Assembly (NCBI RefSeq): GCF_017656155.1
Contig: NZ_JACDOH010000004.1
Span: forward strand, 62,001-126,000
Direction: 5' to 3'
Source of the DNA: Thermosyntropha sp.
Lineage (GTDB): Bacteria > Bacillota > Syntrophomonadia > Syntrophomonadales > Syntrophomonadaceae
DNA: 64,000 nucleotides
In this document: in pieces, positions 1 to 8,213 of the stretch
Numbering within the stretch: position 1 is the stretch's first letter
Layout: each line of letters begins with the position of its first letter
Translations under genes and position numbers: made by a program
Notes under the pieces: generated by a model
Told to the model about the DNA's origin: nothing
What the model saw: only the letters and a program-made list of their open reading frames with translations
The model's database searches: none

Positions 1-21
1 AGAATTATTTATTAAGCATGG

Positions 22-51
22 TTAAGTGGAAACCCAATTGTTTCCACTTAA
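22..51. terminator. Hairpin at the window edge
   Basis: A perfect inverted repeat (TTAAGTGGAAA facing TTTCCACTTAA, loop of about 8 nt) is followed on the plus strand by a T-rich tract. It fits an intrinsic terminator for a plus-strand gene outside the window. It also lies just after the stop of the first minus-strand gene, but without a T run in that direction. Confidence 0.55.
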
Positions 52-64
52 TCTCTTTTTAATT

Positions 65-1042
65 TTAACGCCACGTTATTTTAATATAATTATAGTCTAC
101 TCCATCATCTCCTGCCCCAGGATTATCCCCATAATTTATTAGGTCGGCATAACATGAACCGGCTCCTGAACAATATGCTTCCACTCCTAGTTTCAGGGTG
201 TAAACATGATCATCCTCTAATTCAAGATCAATATATTCGTTAAACGAATCTTCGTACATAGACGGGATTGGCAATGGGTTTTGTTGTTTATGTATAACTT
301 TACGTTTCTTTTCTACTCCATCCGTAAGGTCGTAAATTACTGCAACAATAGTTCCAACTGATAAAGCCATAGGTGCAGTACCATTCCCTATCAAACTGTA
401 ACCGTATTCTCCATTAAAATAAATACGTGCGTTTCCAGTACCATTAACTTTAATTTTCTTGCCTACTGTTGCCCACGTAGTTGCAGTATGTGTAAATAAT
501 GCAGGATTGATTGTAGGATTATACGATGTTAGAGCATCAGCCCATCCTCCGGAATCGCATCCCCAATCATGTTTGAATTTACCACCAACAGTATCACCAT
601 GCTCACCTGAACTACCACAATCTGCTTGGTTAAACGTATAAGTAGAACCTTTATTAACAATGGAAATAGACTTTACACTTAGATTGTTCACATCCTGTAG
701 CTCAGCATTAAGCATTTCTTTATGAACTTTTTTCATTGTTTCTTCATATTGCTTTTCCATTTCTCTTAATATTTTGGGACTTGGTTTTAAATCCTCTCCA
801 GTTCTAGCTGATTCATAAACAAGGCGTTCCATTTCTTTCATATATTCGGAACTAGGCAATCCTTCCCCCTTTCCTTTATCTAATGCATTTTCATAAAATG
901 TTTTATACTGTTCCCATTGCTGTAGGATTTCTGGATTCTTTAACATACTTTCGGATATTCCTGAATTTGCAGCAAAAGCAATACCTGTATTAGTGAACAG
1001 GAATACAAATACCAAACAGAAGAATATAATTAAACGATTCAT
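65..1042 (-). CDS. Secreted protein of unknown function
   Basis: This encodes a 325-residue protein with a signal peptide: basic start, a hydrophobic stretch around residues 3-20, and a likely cleavage after AFA. The mature N-terminal third is highly charged and helical. The C-terminal half is rich in Gly, Tyr, Asp and Cys and looks like a beta-sheet domain (near its end GDDGVDYNYIKITWR). I do not recognise the family. The start was set at ATG 1042 because AAGGAGG lies 9-12 bases upstream; an in-frame ATG at 1066 would place that ribosome site inside the gene. Exported proteins cluster here beside the agr-type locus, so quorum control is a reasonable guess, but no shared site was seen upstream. 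Confidence 0.75.
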   Translation of the reverse strand: MNRLIIFFCLVFVFLFTNTGIAFAANSGISESMLKNPEILQQWEQYKTFYENALDKGKGEGLPSSEYMKEMERLVYESARTGEDLKPSPKILREMEKQYEETMKKVHKEMLNAELQDVNNLSVKSISIVNKGSTYTFNQADCGSSGEHGDTVGGKFKHDWGCDSGGWADALTSYNPTINPALFTHTATTWATVGKKIKVNGTGNARIYFNGEYGYSLIGNGTAPMALSVGTIVAVIYDLTDGVEKKRKVIHKQQNPLPIPSMYEDSFNEYIDLELEDDHVYTLKLGVEAYCSGAGSCYADLINYGDNPGAGDDGVDYNYIKITWR

Positions 1043-2048
1043 ATGTTGTAATTCCTCCTTTTTCAATATATAAATTAGTAATAGTTATATTCTCATATCG
1101 AGTCAACTACTTTGATTTTGATTAGTTTTTAGCTTTGTTTTTAGTAATCAATTACCAGTTCATCAACGCGAATAACTGTTATAATAAGATAAATACCCAA
1201 AGTCTAATTAGCAAGTTTGTTTCCATATATATGATTATCTGTTTATTAATTCTAATTTTTCTTTTTCACCCCCTCTTTTAAAGGAATGACTCTTCTGTTC
1301 GACAATCACTTTAATGCCTTGGACATTTCAAACTAATCGTTTTGCCATTAAGTATTTCCTTTCATATCAGTTTGACACAAATTCTGAATCTTTTTTTGTC
1401 AACACCTCCATCTATCTTTTTTCCTGCAGCCGGCCTGATTCTTGGAAACGGATATATCCGGATACTATACTAGTCAGCTTTCGATGCTGGTTAAGTTTTT
1501 TTAAAGTTTTTTGCTTTTCTTTACTCAAATTCATCAGAGGTTATATCTATATTTGAGTATTTATTTTATTGCACCCTGGTTAGGCGCAAATCCCCTTATT
1601 TGCTGGTTTCTGCCCGCTTTAGCCTGATGGGAACAGCTAATTAGACTGATTGTTATGCCTACAAATTGCTATTGATACCAGAATACGCCAAAAAAAATAA
1701 TAAGTCAATATTAATGGAATAAATGGAAGGTTTTTGAACCTGAATGGTATTTTTTGGGGTGCAGCTTGTAAAAAAAAGTTTGCATAATTTAACCTAGTGA
1801 AAAGGGAAAATGAAATTTGTGTCAGCTGAGGGAAAGAAAGGATAAGAATCTGTACTATTTGAGCTGCCTTTTCTCCACTAATCCCATAAGAAGCCTCATC
1901 AACAGGAATATTAAACGAAGTTAGGGTTCCATTTCTTGAGCTTCATTGTCATTCCGTAAGGTACCACCCCCACTCTCTCCAATTATTTCCATGATATAAA
2001 CATCAGAAGCAACTTATCTGTCATATCTCATTGCCTTTATATCGCATA
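1043..2048. other. About 1 kb without a convincing gene
   Basis: The stretch is AT-rich with short poly-A and poly-T runs. The only open frames are short, lack ribosome sites and have unusual composition. A minus-strand frame around 1400-1550 gives a basic, Lys- and Arg-rich peptide interrupted by stops and may be an old gene remnant, but I could not assign it. No tRNA, repeat or hairpin of note was seen. Confidence 0.4.
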
Positions 2049-3173
2049 TTATTCTCGAATATGGCTTAATGACATAATATAGACTCCACTACCTTCACTT
2101 CTATTTTTCCAGCAAAGCCAGTTTCCAAAAATTCTTCTTTCTTGGGCTATTATTGAATGTGGACAATACTTCTTCTTAGCAGTGATATCATATACCTCTA
2201 ACTTACTATTTAGGAAATTATTATTCCATGTAACAAACCCATCACTTACTGTTGCTCCCCAATATTCTACAAAATCAGAAGGCACAGCCTCAGTTATTGG
2301 GGATAAATTGCCACTTTTTAATTCATATATCATAATGTTCTTACATTCGGGAGTATCCTTCTCATATGTGGTCCATACTACATAACCATTCCATAAAACT
2401 GGACATATGGAAGGATCATCAGTTGTTAACTGCTGTATAGAATCTTTTGTTAAATCATACAAATATATCTCTCCGTTCATCTCGCTTGTCCATTCACCCC
2501 GATGCCAGACCACATTATTAAGGAAAACACTTGGGTGTCCCAAATATTGGTTAACGCCCCTTATTTCTTGAATTACTGTCTTTTTATGATTATCTAGTTC
2601 AATTTTAATAATTTGAGAAGTTTTGTTTTGTGGTTGTATTTCTAATTCTCTATCATAAACCAAAATATCCCCATACAAGGAAAGTGAAGGATAATCTGTT
2701 CCGCCCATTTTAAAATACTGTCCTTGGTCAATAATCATTTTGTCGTTGGCGGCTTTATCTTTTTTATATATTCTCCATTTTAATTCGTTCCTTTCAACCC
2801 ATACACAGTATTTGTCATTTTCCGCAAAACTAATTATTTCAAAACCAGATTGTGGATCAATTATTTTAGTAGCAGTTTTGTGGGTGGGATCAATCCTGAA
2901 CAATGCTGAAGATACCTGCTGATTGGTCTGGTTATTTTTATCCCATAAAAAACCTATTAGTTTTCCGTCTTCACCCGATGCCATTATTCCCGCAATTTCG
3001 GGGAAATACAAATATTCTTCCATAGTTTTACAATCAAGTTTACTGTCCTTAGATGATAAGGCCAAATGTGCCATAGAAACATTTTCTCTAACGCAACCGC
3101 TGGTAATAATCAACACTAGTAAAAGAACAACTAGTCGAAGATTTTTGGTATCCAGATATCTCAATAATACCAT
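2049..3173 (-). CDS. Lipoprotein with TolB-like beta-propeller repeats
   Basis: This is a 374-residue protein with a lipoprotein signal: a hydrophobic stretch at residues 14-24 and lipobox ITSGC with the acylated Cys at 27. The rest is built of repeated beta-strand units with aromatic motifs such as YCVWVE, NNVVWH, GYVVWT and GFVTWN, spaced roughly 45-55 residues apart. That pattern is typical of WD40/TolB-type propellers in surface proteins. It is probably anchored on the outer face of the membrane and may bind a ligand or protein; the partner is unknown. The start ATG has GGGAGGGA about 10 bases upstream. It sits alone between two other exported-protein genes on the same strand. The propeller fold is inferred from the repeat pattern. 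Confidence 0.75.
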   Translation of the reverse strand: MVLLRYLDTKNLRLVVLLLVLIITSGCVRENVSMAHLALSSKDSKLDCKTMEEYLYFPEIAGIMASGEDGKLIGFLWDKNNQTNQQVSSALFRIDPTHKTATKIIDPQSGFEIISFAENDKYCVWVERNELKWRIYKKDKAANDKMIIDQGQYFKMGGTDYPSLSLYGDILVYDRELEIQPQNKTSQIIKIELDNHKKTVIQEIRGVNQYLGHPSVFLNNVVWHRGEWTSEMNGEIYLYDLTKDSIQQLTTDDPSICPVLWNGYVVWTTYEKDTPECKNIMIYELKSGNLSPITEAVPSDFVEYWGATVSDGFVTWNNNFLNSKLEVYDITAKKKYCPHSIIAQERRIFGNWLCWKNRSEGSGVYIMSLSHIRE

Positions 3174-3294
3174 TTAAACATGTCCCTCCCACAACTTTTT
3201 TGAAGATTGTATTTTTCAGGACAAAGGGTAACGTTGAAATTAAATACCTTCACTGCCAAAAGCAGTAAGAAAAGCTAATCACTTGGTAAAAACA

Positions 3295-4131
3295 TTACCA
3301 TACTATACCACGATCAGCAACTAAATTAGCCATTAGATCATAACTAACCCAATGAGCTCCAAAAGCTTGCGATTTATATCTATTAGGGTCAACATAATGT
3401 ACTTCTTCGGTAATGCCATCATCACGCCATCCGTCAGCAGTTACATAATGCCAACTTTCCGTAGTATAACCTGGCAAATACCCATTAGAATCATCCATGT
3501 GAGTATCACAAATAGTAGGTAGGTCCGCTACACAATTAATTCTGACATAATATTTTAAATCACTTTTACTTGGTGACCATAATGTATGCCAATTCCATGG
3601 TGTCCAATCTTCTAATGTACTTTCCCAGGTACCTGGAAATGGGGTACCAGCTGAACTACTAGTATTTAAATCAGATGCAAGATTAGATTGTGTAGCTGGC
3701 CTGTTATCATTAGGATTCGTTGTGATATTCTTATAATTTAATAGCTGTTTCGCCGAAGCGGGTCCACAGTAATATATTGTTTCCTGCCCTATAGCAGATA
3801 CTCCTAATACTTTAGATGTTATTGCTCGTGAAGAATTAATATCAGCTGCATTTATTTCTATGCCTTTCCACTTTTTCAAGAACTTCAAGACTGCCTTATT
3901 GTAGGCAGTTCGATCCTTACCGTCTAGTTTTTCAAGAGAAATAATGTTTTGAACATCCTCTTCAAGTTCTAAAATCAGTCTGTTTTTTTCTAGTGTTTGA
4001 GGAGAAACTGTAATTGTTTGCGTGTCGTTTTCAGTAAGTCCAGCATTATCTGCAAGACCCAAGGCTGGAACCATTGTAGTTAACATTATGGATACCATTA
4101 ATCCAACTAATATTCTTTTTGTTCTCTTCAA
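3295..4131 (-). CDS. Secreted C39-like cysteine peptidase
   Basis: This encodes a 278-residue exported protein. The start is TTG at 4131, where GGAGG lies 8 bases upstream; the longer in-frame reading begins upstream of that site. A signal peptide (basic KRTKR, then a hydrophobic stretch ending ALGLA) is followed by a propeptide-like charged region. The catalytic domain carries YYCGPAS (nucleophile Cys with the usual Gly-Pro), a later His in SWHYVTADG, and an Asp in HYVDPN. This order matches the peptidase C39-like (papain-fold) family. The substrate is unknown. Some members process peptide signals or toxins, and the agr-type locus starts 700 bases away on the opposite strand, so a link to peptide signalling is possible but unproven. 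No transporter domain is present. Confidence 0.75.
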   Translation of the reverse strand: MKRTKRILVGLMVSIMLTTMVPALGLADNAGLTENDTQTITVSPQTLEKNRLILELEEDVQNIISLEKLDGKDRTAYNKAVLKFLKKWKGIEINAADINSSRAITSKVLGVSAIGQETIYYCGPASAKQLLNYKNITTNPNDNRPATQSNLASDLNTSSSAGTPFPGTWESTLEDWTPWNWHTLWSPSKSDLKYYVRINCVADLPTICDTHMDDSNGYLPGYTTESWHYVTADGWRDDGITEEVHYVDPNRYKSQAFGAHWVSYDLMANLVADRGIVW

Positions 4132-4213
4132 GCTACATACCTCCAATCGTTTTAATCCAGTTTTATACAGACAACCCCGAACAACCTCTAGATATATAGG
4201 GGCTGAACAAATA

Positions 4214-4335
4214 TCAAATATTGTTACTAACGGGATCTCCTGCCATAACCGTAACAGATGTTCCAAATAAAAATGTTAAACTTAATAAAGCTGCAGCAAT
4301 TATATTTTTAATTTTTTCTGCCGGTGGTAGTTCAT
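4214..4335 (-). pseudogene. Signal-peptide-like coding remnant
   Basis: Two overlapping minus-strand frames join into one sensible peptide if one A is added to the six-A run (plus-strand T run 4312-4317). The joined product begins MNYHRQKKIKN, continues with a hydrophobic stretch and ends ...VMAGDPVSNNI, about 40 residues. This looks like an export signal cut short soon after its cleavage site (AMA-like). No good ribosome site precedes the ATG. It may be the leftover 5' end of a lost exported protein, or a small secreted peptide with an expression switch at the A run. Both readings are inference. Confidence 0.3.
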
Positions 4336-4735
4336 GCTTGAAATTTGTTGCTCCGAATTTCTTTTTGCGTTTGGAATATAGCCTGTTGTAACTGCTAAAC
4401 TAAAATGGACAGAAAACAACAAATAATAATGAACTATTTCCCCCCTTTCAAAATATAAATTGCCTCCAACCTCCGATATTAGCTTCAAACCTCCTTTCTA
4501 TAAGGAATATCAGTTTTCTGGCCTGGTTGCCTATACTGTTTAGTTAAGTGATTCGTGAAAAGCACCAAAAATTCAGCATATAATATATATCCGCGAACAC
4601 ATCAGCACAGATAGCCTCCATAAACAAAATACAAACATTACTACAAGAAAAGACACATCACTTCCCTTGGAATAATTTTAAAATACAGGTAAAATTATGA
4701 CATAAATTATTATACAGATTAAATCTACAATTTCT

Positions 4736-4778
4736 ACATACATGTGGTGAAATGTCCATTTTTGATGGTAACTGTCCA
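4736..4778 (+). promoter_or_regulatory. Candidate LytTR-type control site of agr locus
   Basis: The block begins ACATACATGTGGT and contains two direct copies of TGTCCAT exactly 20 bases apart (4754 and 4774), about 90 bases before the first gene of the agr-type operon. Read on the opposite strand it contains GGACAGTTACC, which resembles the ACAGTTA half-site of AgrA-like LytTR regulators. A related block lies at 12703. The operon's own LytTR protein is the obvious candidate binder; this is inferred from spacing and resemblance. Confidence 0.45.
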
Positions 4779-4866
4779 TAGAGCATAAAGGAAATGAAAA
4801 AAAGATGTCAAATTTACTTATTAAACAATTTCTAAGTATAATAATCAAGCGGTGGAGGAAATATTA

Positions 4867-5355
4867 ATGCATCCTATAGCCTGGTATTTAGCTTTATTAA
4901 TATCTATTCCTCAAACACTGATGATAATTCTAATGGGGTTTAGCTTATTTAATCTCAAAATTGATTTATCTCGAACTGTTATTGTTGCACTAGTGATGGG
5001 AGTAATCTGTTATTTAATACGGTTACTTCCCATCCCGCTAGCTGTAAATACGATTTGCATAATCCTGGGTATTGCTGTATTAACCAGTTTGATTGGCAAC
5101 ACGCCATTTTTAGATAGCTTTATAGCTTCTTTACTAGGGGTAATGTTATATGGAGTAATTGAAAATATTATTTTACAGACGTTTTTTAAAATAACTGAGT
5201 ATACCGTATCTGATGTAATAACTAATTCGTTTTTAAACATAGTTTTATTTATTCCAGTACTATTGCTTATACTAAGTATTTATTTCCTTTGTAGAAGATT
5301 TAATGTTGTTATATACGATTTAGGAACCAGGGGAGAGTACAGTGAGCAAAGATAA
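4867..5355 (+). CDS. Membrane receptor-like subunit of split AgrC
   Basis: This encodes a 162-residue, almost wholly hydrophobic protein with about five or six membrane helices. It ends in a short cytoplasmic tail, RRFNVVIYDL. The start is ATG 4867, preceded by GGAGGAA; an upstream in-frame GTG at 4852 would contain that site. The paralogue at 12162 begins in the same way (MYPLPWY against MHPIAWY), which supports the choice. It lies directly upstream of, and overlaps by 14 bases, a histidine kinase with only two short membrane segments. It therefore looks like the polytopic sensor half of an AgrC-type receptor carried on a separate chain. AgrC proteins normally hold both parts in one polypeptide. 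Function is inferred from context and from the conserved pairing in the second locus. Confidence 0.7.
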   Translation: MHPIAWYLALLISIPQTLMIILMGFSLFNLKIDLSRTVIVALVMGVICYLIRLLPIPLAVNTICIILGIAVLTSLIGNTPFLDSFIASLLGVMLYGVIENIILQTFFKITEYTVSDVITNSFLNIVLFIPVLLLILSIYFLCRRFNVVIYDLGTRGEYSEQR

Positions 5356-6217
5356 GTTAGTAATTACAACTGTCCTTGTGCAAACTCTGATACTTTTACT
5401 GATAAGTAATCAAATACTAACTTCTGATAATTTAACAAACCTGAAAGATAGCATTCCTTATATAAACTTAGTTATCGTAGGTCTCAGTATCTTGAGTATT
5501 ATTTCTATCAAAAACATCGATAAAAACGCTAGATATAAAATCAAAGCCATGATGCTAAAAAGTACTCTTACCCAGGTAGAAGAACTTCTTAGAGCTCTTC
5601 AAATGCAAAGACATGAATATGCGCGACACATTGAGACAGTACAAGCTTTAGTGGAGTTGGAAAGAATCGAGGAAGCCAAACATTATATAGAAGGGATTAC
5701 TGAGAGTTATTGGCCAAATTATGAATACATTTACGTTGATAACCCTGCATTAGCTACTTTACTCAATACTAAAAAAGCTGCTGCAGAAAAACAAGGAATA
5801 GACTTTGCTTTTGCCGTGAAATGCGAGCTTGATGGTTTGGATATTCCTCCCTGGGATCTCTGCAGTATAATTGGAAATTTACTAGATAATGCCATAGAAG
5901 CAGCCATGGAAGATGAACAAAATCCTAGAGTGGCTATTGAGTTTACATATTCAGATGATTCTTATTATGTCTATATTTTTAATAATGGTTATCCATTTCC
6001 ACCAGAAGCTAAGTTTTATGAGCCCGGCTTTACAACCAAAGGTTCTAATGGACGTGGATATGGTCTTTATATAACTAAAAAACTTGTTGAGCAATATAAC
6101 GGCGAAATAAAAATATCCTCGTTTAAAAAAGGCACCGCAATTTATTTGAATTTTCCATCTCGGAGGATAAAAGATGATTCAGGGTATAGCACAAAGTATT
6201 GCCAGGAGATTGGGTGA
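5342..6217 (+). CDS. AgrC/CitA-type sensor histidine kinase
   Basis: This is a 291-residue kinase starting at GTG 5342 with GGGGAGA upstream. Two membrane helices lie at about residues 8-27 and 38-57. A phosphoacceptor region follows with QRHEYARHIETV near residue 92, the Spo0B-like H-box of the AgrC/DcuS class. The GHKL ATPase domain shows the N-box GNLLDNAIEAA and the G-box GRGYGLYITKKLVEQ. There is no PAS or extracellular sensor domain, so signal recognition probably depends on the membrane protein encoded just upstream. It should phosphorylate the LytTR regulator three genes downstream. Its 3' end overlaps agrB by 44 bases, suggesting coupled translation. Confidence 0.85.
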   Translation: MSKDKLVITTVLVQTLILLLISNQILTSDNLTNLKDSIPYINLVIVGLSILSIISIKNIDKNARYKIKAMMLKSTLTQVEELLRALQMQRHEYARHIETVQALVELERIEEAKHYIEGITESYWPNYEYIYVDNPALATLLNTKKAAAEKQGIDFAFAVKCELDGLDIPPWDLCSIIGNLLDNAIEAAMEDEQNPRVAIEFTYSDDSYYVYIFNNGYPFPPEAKFYEPGFTTKGSNGRGYGLYITKKLVEQYNGEIKISSFKKGTAIYLNFPSRRIKDDSGYSTKYCQEIG

Positions 6218-6791
6218 CATCTTAGAGGCAAGACCAGATCAGATAGAAGTTTATGCTTATGGATTGGAATTGTTGTTACTACCAGTCTTTAACTTTTTTG
6301 TTGTATTCATTTTAGCATACATTATTGGAAGTCTACCTAACACACTGATGTTCCTAGCAGTATTTGCTCCCTTTAGGTTTTTTGGAGGGGGAGTACATAT
6401 GAGCACCAGTATTCGGTGTTTAGTAATAAGTACTTTATTAATTGTAGGGTTAGGCACTATATCTACACTAAGCGTTTCCTTTCTTCTTTTATTTATACTG
6501 TTAATCATTACATTCGTGTTTGGAGTATATGTCACAGCAAAGTGGGTTCCGCCTGGCACTGACAAAAATCCTATCACTGATCCTAAAATACGTACTAAAC
6601 AAAAAATTTATATGACGGCTCTTATTATTATTTGGAGTGTTGCATGTATTGTGATAGGCAAACTGCAATTGCATAATTATTTACTTGCTCTTATCCTGGG
6701 AGCCCTTAGCAGTTTATTATTAATGACACCGTGGGGGTATAACCTCATCAGAAGTATTGATAGGGTTCTAGACAATATCAACCGGGGGTGA
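6174..6791 (+). CDS. agrB: AgrB-like peptide-processing membrane protease
   Basis: This 205-residue membrane protein belongs to the AgrB family, which cleaves the AgrD prepeptide at its C-terminal side and closes the ring of the autoinducer. The signature FRFFGGGVHMSTSIRC carries the catalytic His and, seven residues later, the catalytic Cys. About six hydrophobic segments and the conserved charged loop DKNPITDPKIRTKQK also match. The start ATG 6174 has CGGAGG 7-8 bases upstream and lies inside the end of the kinase gene in another frame. The AgrD-like peptide gene starts 8 bases after its stop. Length is usual for the family. Confidence 0.92.
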   Translation: MIQGIAQSIARRLGDILEARPDQIEVYAYGLELLLLPVFNFFVVFILAYIIGSLPNTLMFLAVFAPFRFFGGGVHMSTSIRCLVISTLLIVGLGTISTLSVSFLLLFILLIITFVFGVYVTAKWVPPGTDKNPITDPKIRTKQKIYMTALIIIWSVACIVIGKLQLHNYLLALILGALSSLLLMTPWGYNLIRSIDRVLDNINRG

Positions 6792-6798
6792 TGAAAAT

Positions 6799-6933
6799 AT
6801 GTTTAAGAAACTTATGAAACTGCCAGCAGCTACTCTTGCTCTAGTGCTTACTTTCATTGCAACAGCAAATATTAGTGCTACTAAAGTATTCATTCTCTAT
6901 GAGCCGGACACACCAAAATGCCTAAAGAAATAA
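6799..6933 (+). CDS. agrD: AgrD-like cyclic autoinducer prepeptide
   Basis: This 44-residue peptide lies between agrB and the regulator, with GGGGGTGA upstream. It has the three parts of an AgrD: a basic amphipathic N-terminus (MFKKLMKLP), a hydrophobic middle, and the C-terminal recognition tail YEPDTPKCLKK. That tail aligns with HQPEEPKSL-type tails of clostridial AgrD peptides. The oddity is the core NISATKVFIL. At the place where ring-forming Cys or Ser normally sits, five residues before the cleavage point, there is Lys. Only Thr (one residue earlier) and Ser (three earlier) could form a lactone. The single Cys lies in the tail that AgrB should remove. The product may be a lactone of unusual size or a linear peptide. 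Confidence 0.8.
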   Translation: MFKKLMKLPAATLALVLTFIATANISATKVFILYEPDTPKCLKK

Positions 6934-6952
6934 AGGAGGGAAGGTTGAAGCA

Positions 6953-7648
6953 ATGAAGGTCTTACTACTCGAAGACGAAGAGTATACCAGGGAGTTTTTT
7001 GTAAAAATATTAAATCAAATACCGGAAGTAACAGAGGTCATAGCTACTTCGTGTGGTGAAGAAGCAATAAGCCTTACCCAAGAGGAAAATCCCGACCTGA
7101 TTTTACTCGACATAGAGCTGGACGGGCAGGATATCAACGGACTGCAGGTTGCCAGAATCATATTTGAGCATACCCAGAGTATTTTTATAGTATTTATTAC
7201 CGGGTATGCTCAATATGCTTTGGATTCCTTCATAGTACATCCTTACGACTATATATTAAAACCAATAAGCAAGAATCGCATGATCAAATTAGTACAGGAA
7301 ATTGCCGCAAAGAAAAAAAAGACCGAACTAAAGCCTCTAATACTAAAGAGTAAAAATCACATATTTCAGATTGATCCCAGTGAAATAATATTTATTGAGA
7401 AGCAAAATAATATTTCATTACTGCATACATGCAAACGGGTTCATAAAACTTATTATTCCCTTCAAGAATTACAGGATTTATTGGGAGACGTTTTTCTCAG
7501 ATCGCATAAGTCTTATTTGATAAATCTCGACTGGGTAGATACCATAGACCAAACAAGCAATAGAACCTATCAGGTAAATTTTAAAAACTACCAAGGCAAA
7601 GCACTGATGAGCCGAAAAGGTTACATAAAATATAAAAAATCTTTTTGA
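6953..7648 (+). CDS. AgrA-like LytTR response regulator
   Basis: This 231-residue regulator has an N-terminal receiver domain with the acidic pair EDEE, the phosphoacceptor Asp in LILLDIEL (about residue 55), and Lys in YILKPI. A C-terminal LytTR DNA-binding domain runs from about residue 125 to the end, with DVFLRSHKSYLINL. AAGGAGG precedes the ATG. It completes the receptor, kinase, AgrB, AgrD and regulator set and is expected to be phosphorylated by the upstream kinase. Candidate binding sites are the direct repeats at 4736-4778, which would give positive feedback on the operon. The family assignment is firm; the target sites are inferred. Confidence 0.92.
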   Translation: MKVLLLEDEEYTREFFVKILNQIPEVTEVIATSCGEEAISLTQEENPDLILLDIELDGQDINGLQVARIIFEHTQSIFIVFITGYAQYALDSFIVHPYDYILKPISKNRMIKLVQEIAAKKKKTELKPLILKSKNHIFQIDPSEIIFIEKQNNISLLHTCKRVHKTYYSLQELQDLLGDVFLRSHKSYLINLDWVDTIDQTSNRTYQVNFKNYQGKALMSRKGYIKYKKSF

Positions 7649-7781
7649 GATTATAAACCTCCGCATAAATGACAGACACCTTACTACCATCCTCTAAAAA
7701 ACTATGACTAGGTCGAAAACAGAACAGCTTTAGTCACAGCAGTGGAAAAAATAAGACAGCCCTTTGTCCGAGTATCAAAAA

Positions 7782-8201
7782 CTACCTGGCAATATTGCGT
7801 CCTCCCTCCTCAATAAGTTTCTTCCGGCTTATAACCCATCGTTTAGCCAAAAAATAGAAAGGTTTGGTAAGATGCAGACTCTGCCCCAGCCAGGTGAAAA
7901 ATACGGTTAGTTTTTCCCCTTTTACCTCCACGGGGATAACTTTCATGGTTTTTTCATTTCTTCCTGCTACCTCATCCAGTTCTGCACATATAATCTCAAG
8001 CAGCTTATAGTTGCGCACCCCCATTGTATATACTCTGTTTCCTTCCCTATCAAAACCCACAAAAACCGGAAATCCCTCCCGGTCATATTCAGCCCTGGCA
8101 AACAGAGGCTCATCCTCCTCTTTCACCCTTTTACCAAGATAAGTATAAGCTGCCAGCAAGGGTTCAAAAACCCCGCTCCTGCCGGTAAAAAGATAGATCA
8201 C
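7782..8201 (-). CDS. DUF3189-family protein, divergent copy
   Basis: This 139-residue protein starts at GTG 8201 with GAGGAGG upstream. It shows the same plan as the gene before it: a short strand and loop at the N-terminus (IYLFTGRSG, where the partner has IYFDYGGSHSS), an acidic segment, FVGFDREGNRVYTMG, then a second alpha/beta half. It lacks the His-Ser-Ser of the family's N-terminal motif, so it is probably a diverged paralogue. The function of DUF3189 proteins is not known to me; they are common in spore-forming Clostridia. It lies 12 bases after the partner gene, so the two are co-transcribed and may act together. Confidence 0.6.
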   Translation of the reverse strand: MIYLFTGRSGVFEPLLAAYTYLGKRVKEEDEPLFARAEYDREGFPVFVGFDREGNRVYTMGVRNYKLLEIICAELDEVAGRNEKTMKVIPVEVKGEKLTVFFTWLGQSLHLTKPFYFLAKRWVISRKKLIEEGGRNIAR

Positions 8202-8213
8202 TATTATTCCTCC

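Noticed and set aside
1314-1556. Open frame on the plus strand
   Set aside because: No ribosome site, unusual composition and no family features.
4300-4488. 62-residue minus-strand frame as a full gene
   Set aside because: Only its last residues seem meaningful, and only when joined to the neighbouring frame; the start lacks a ribosome site at good spacing.
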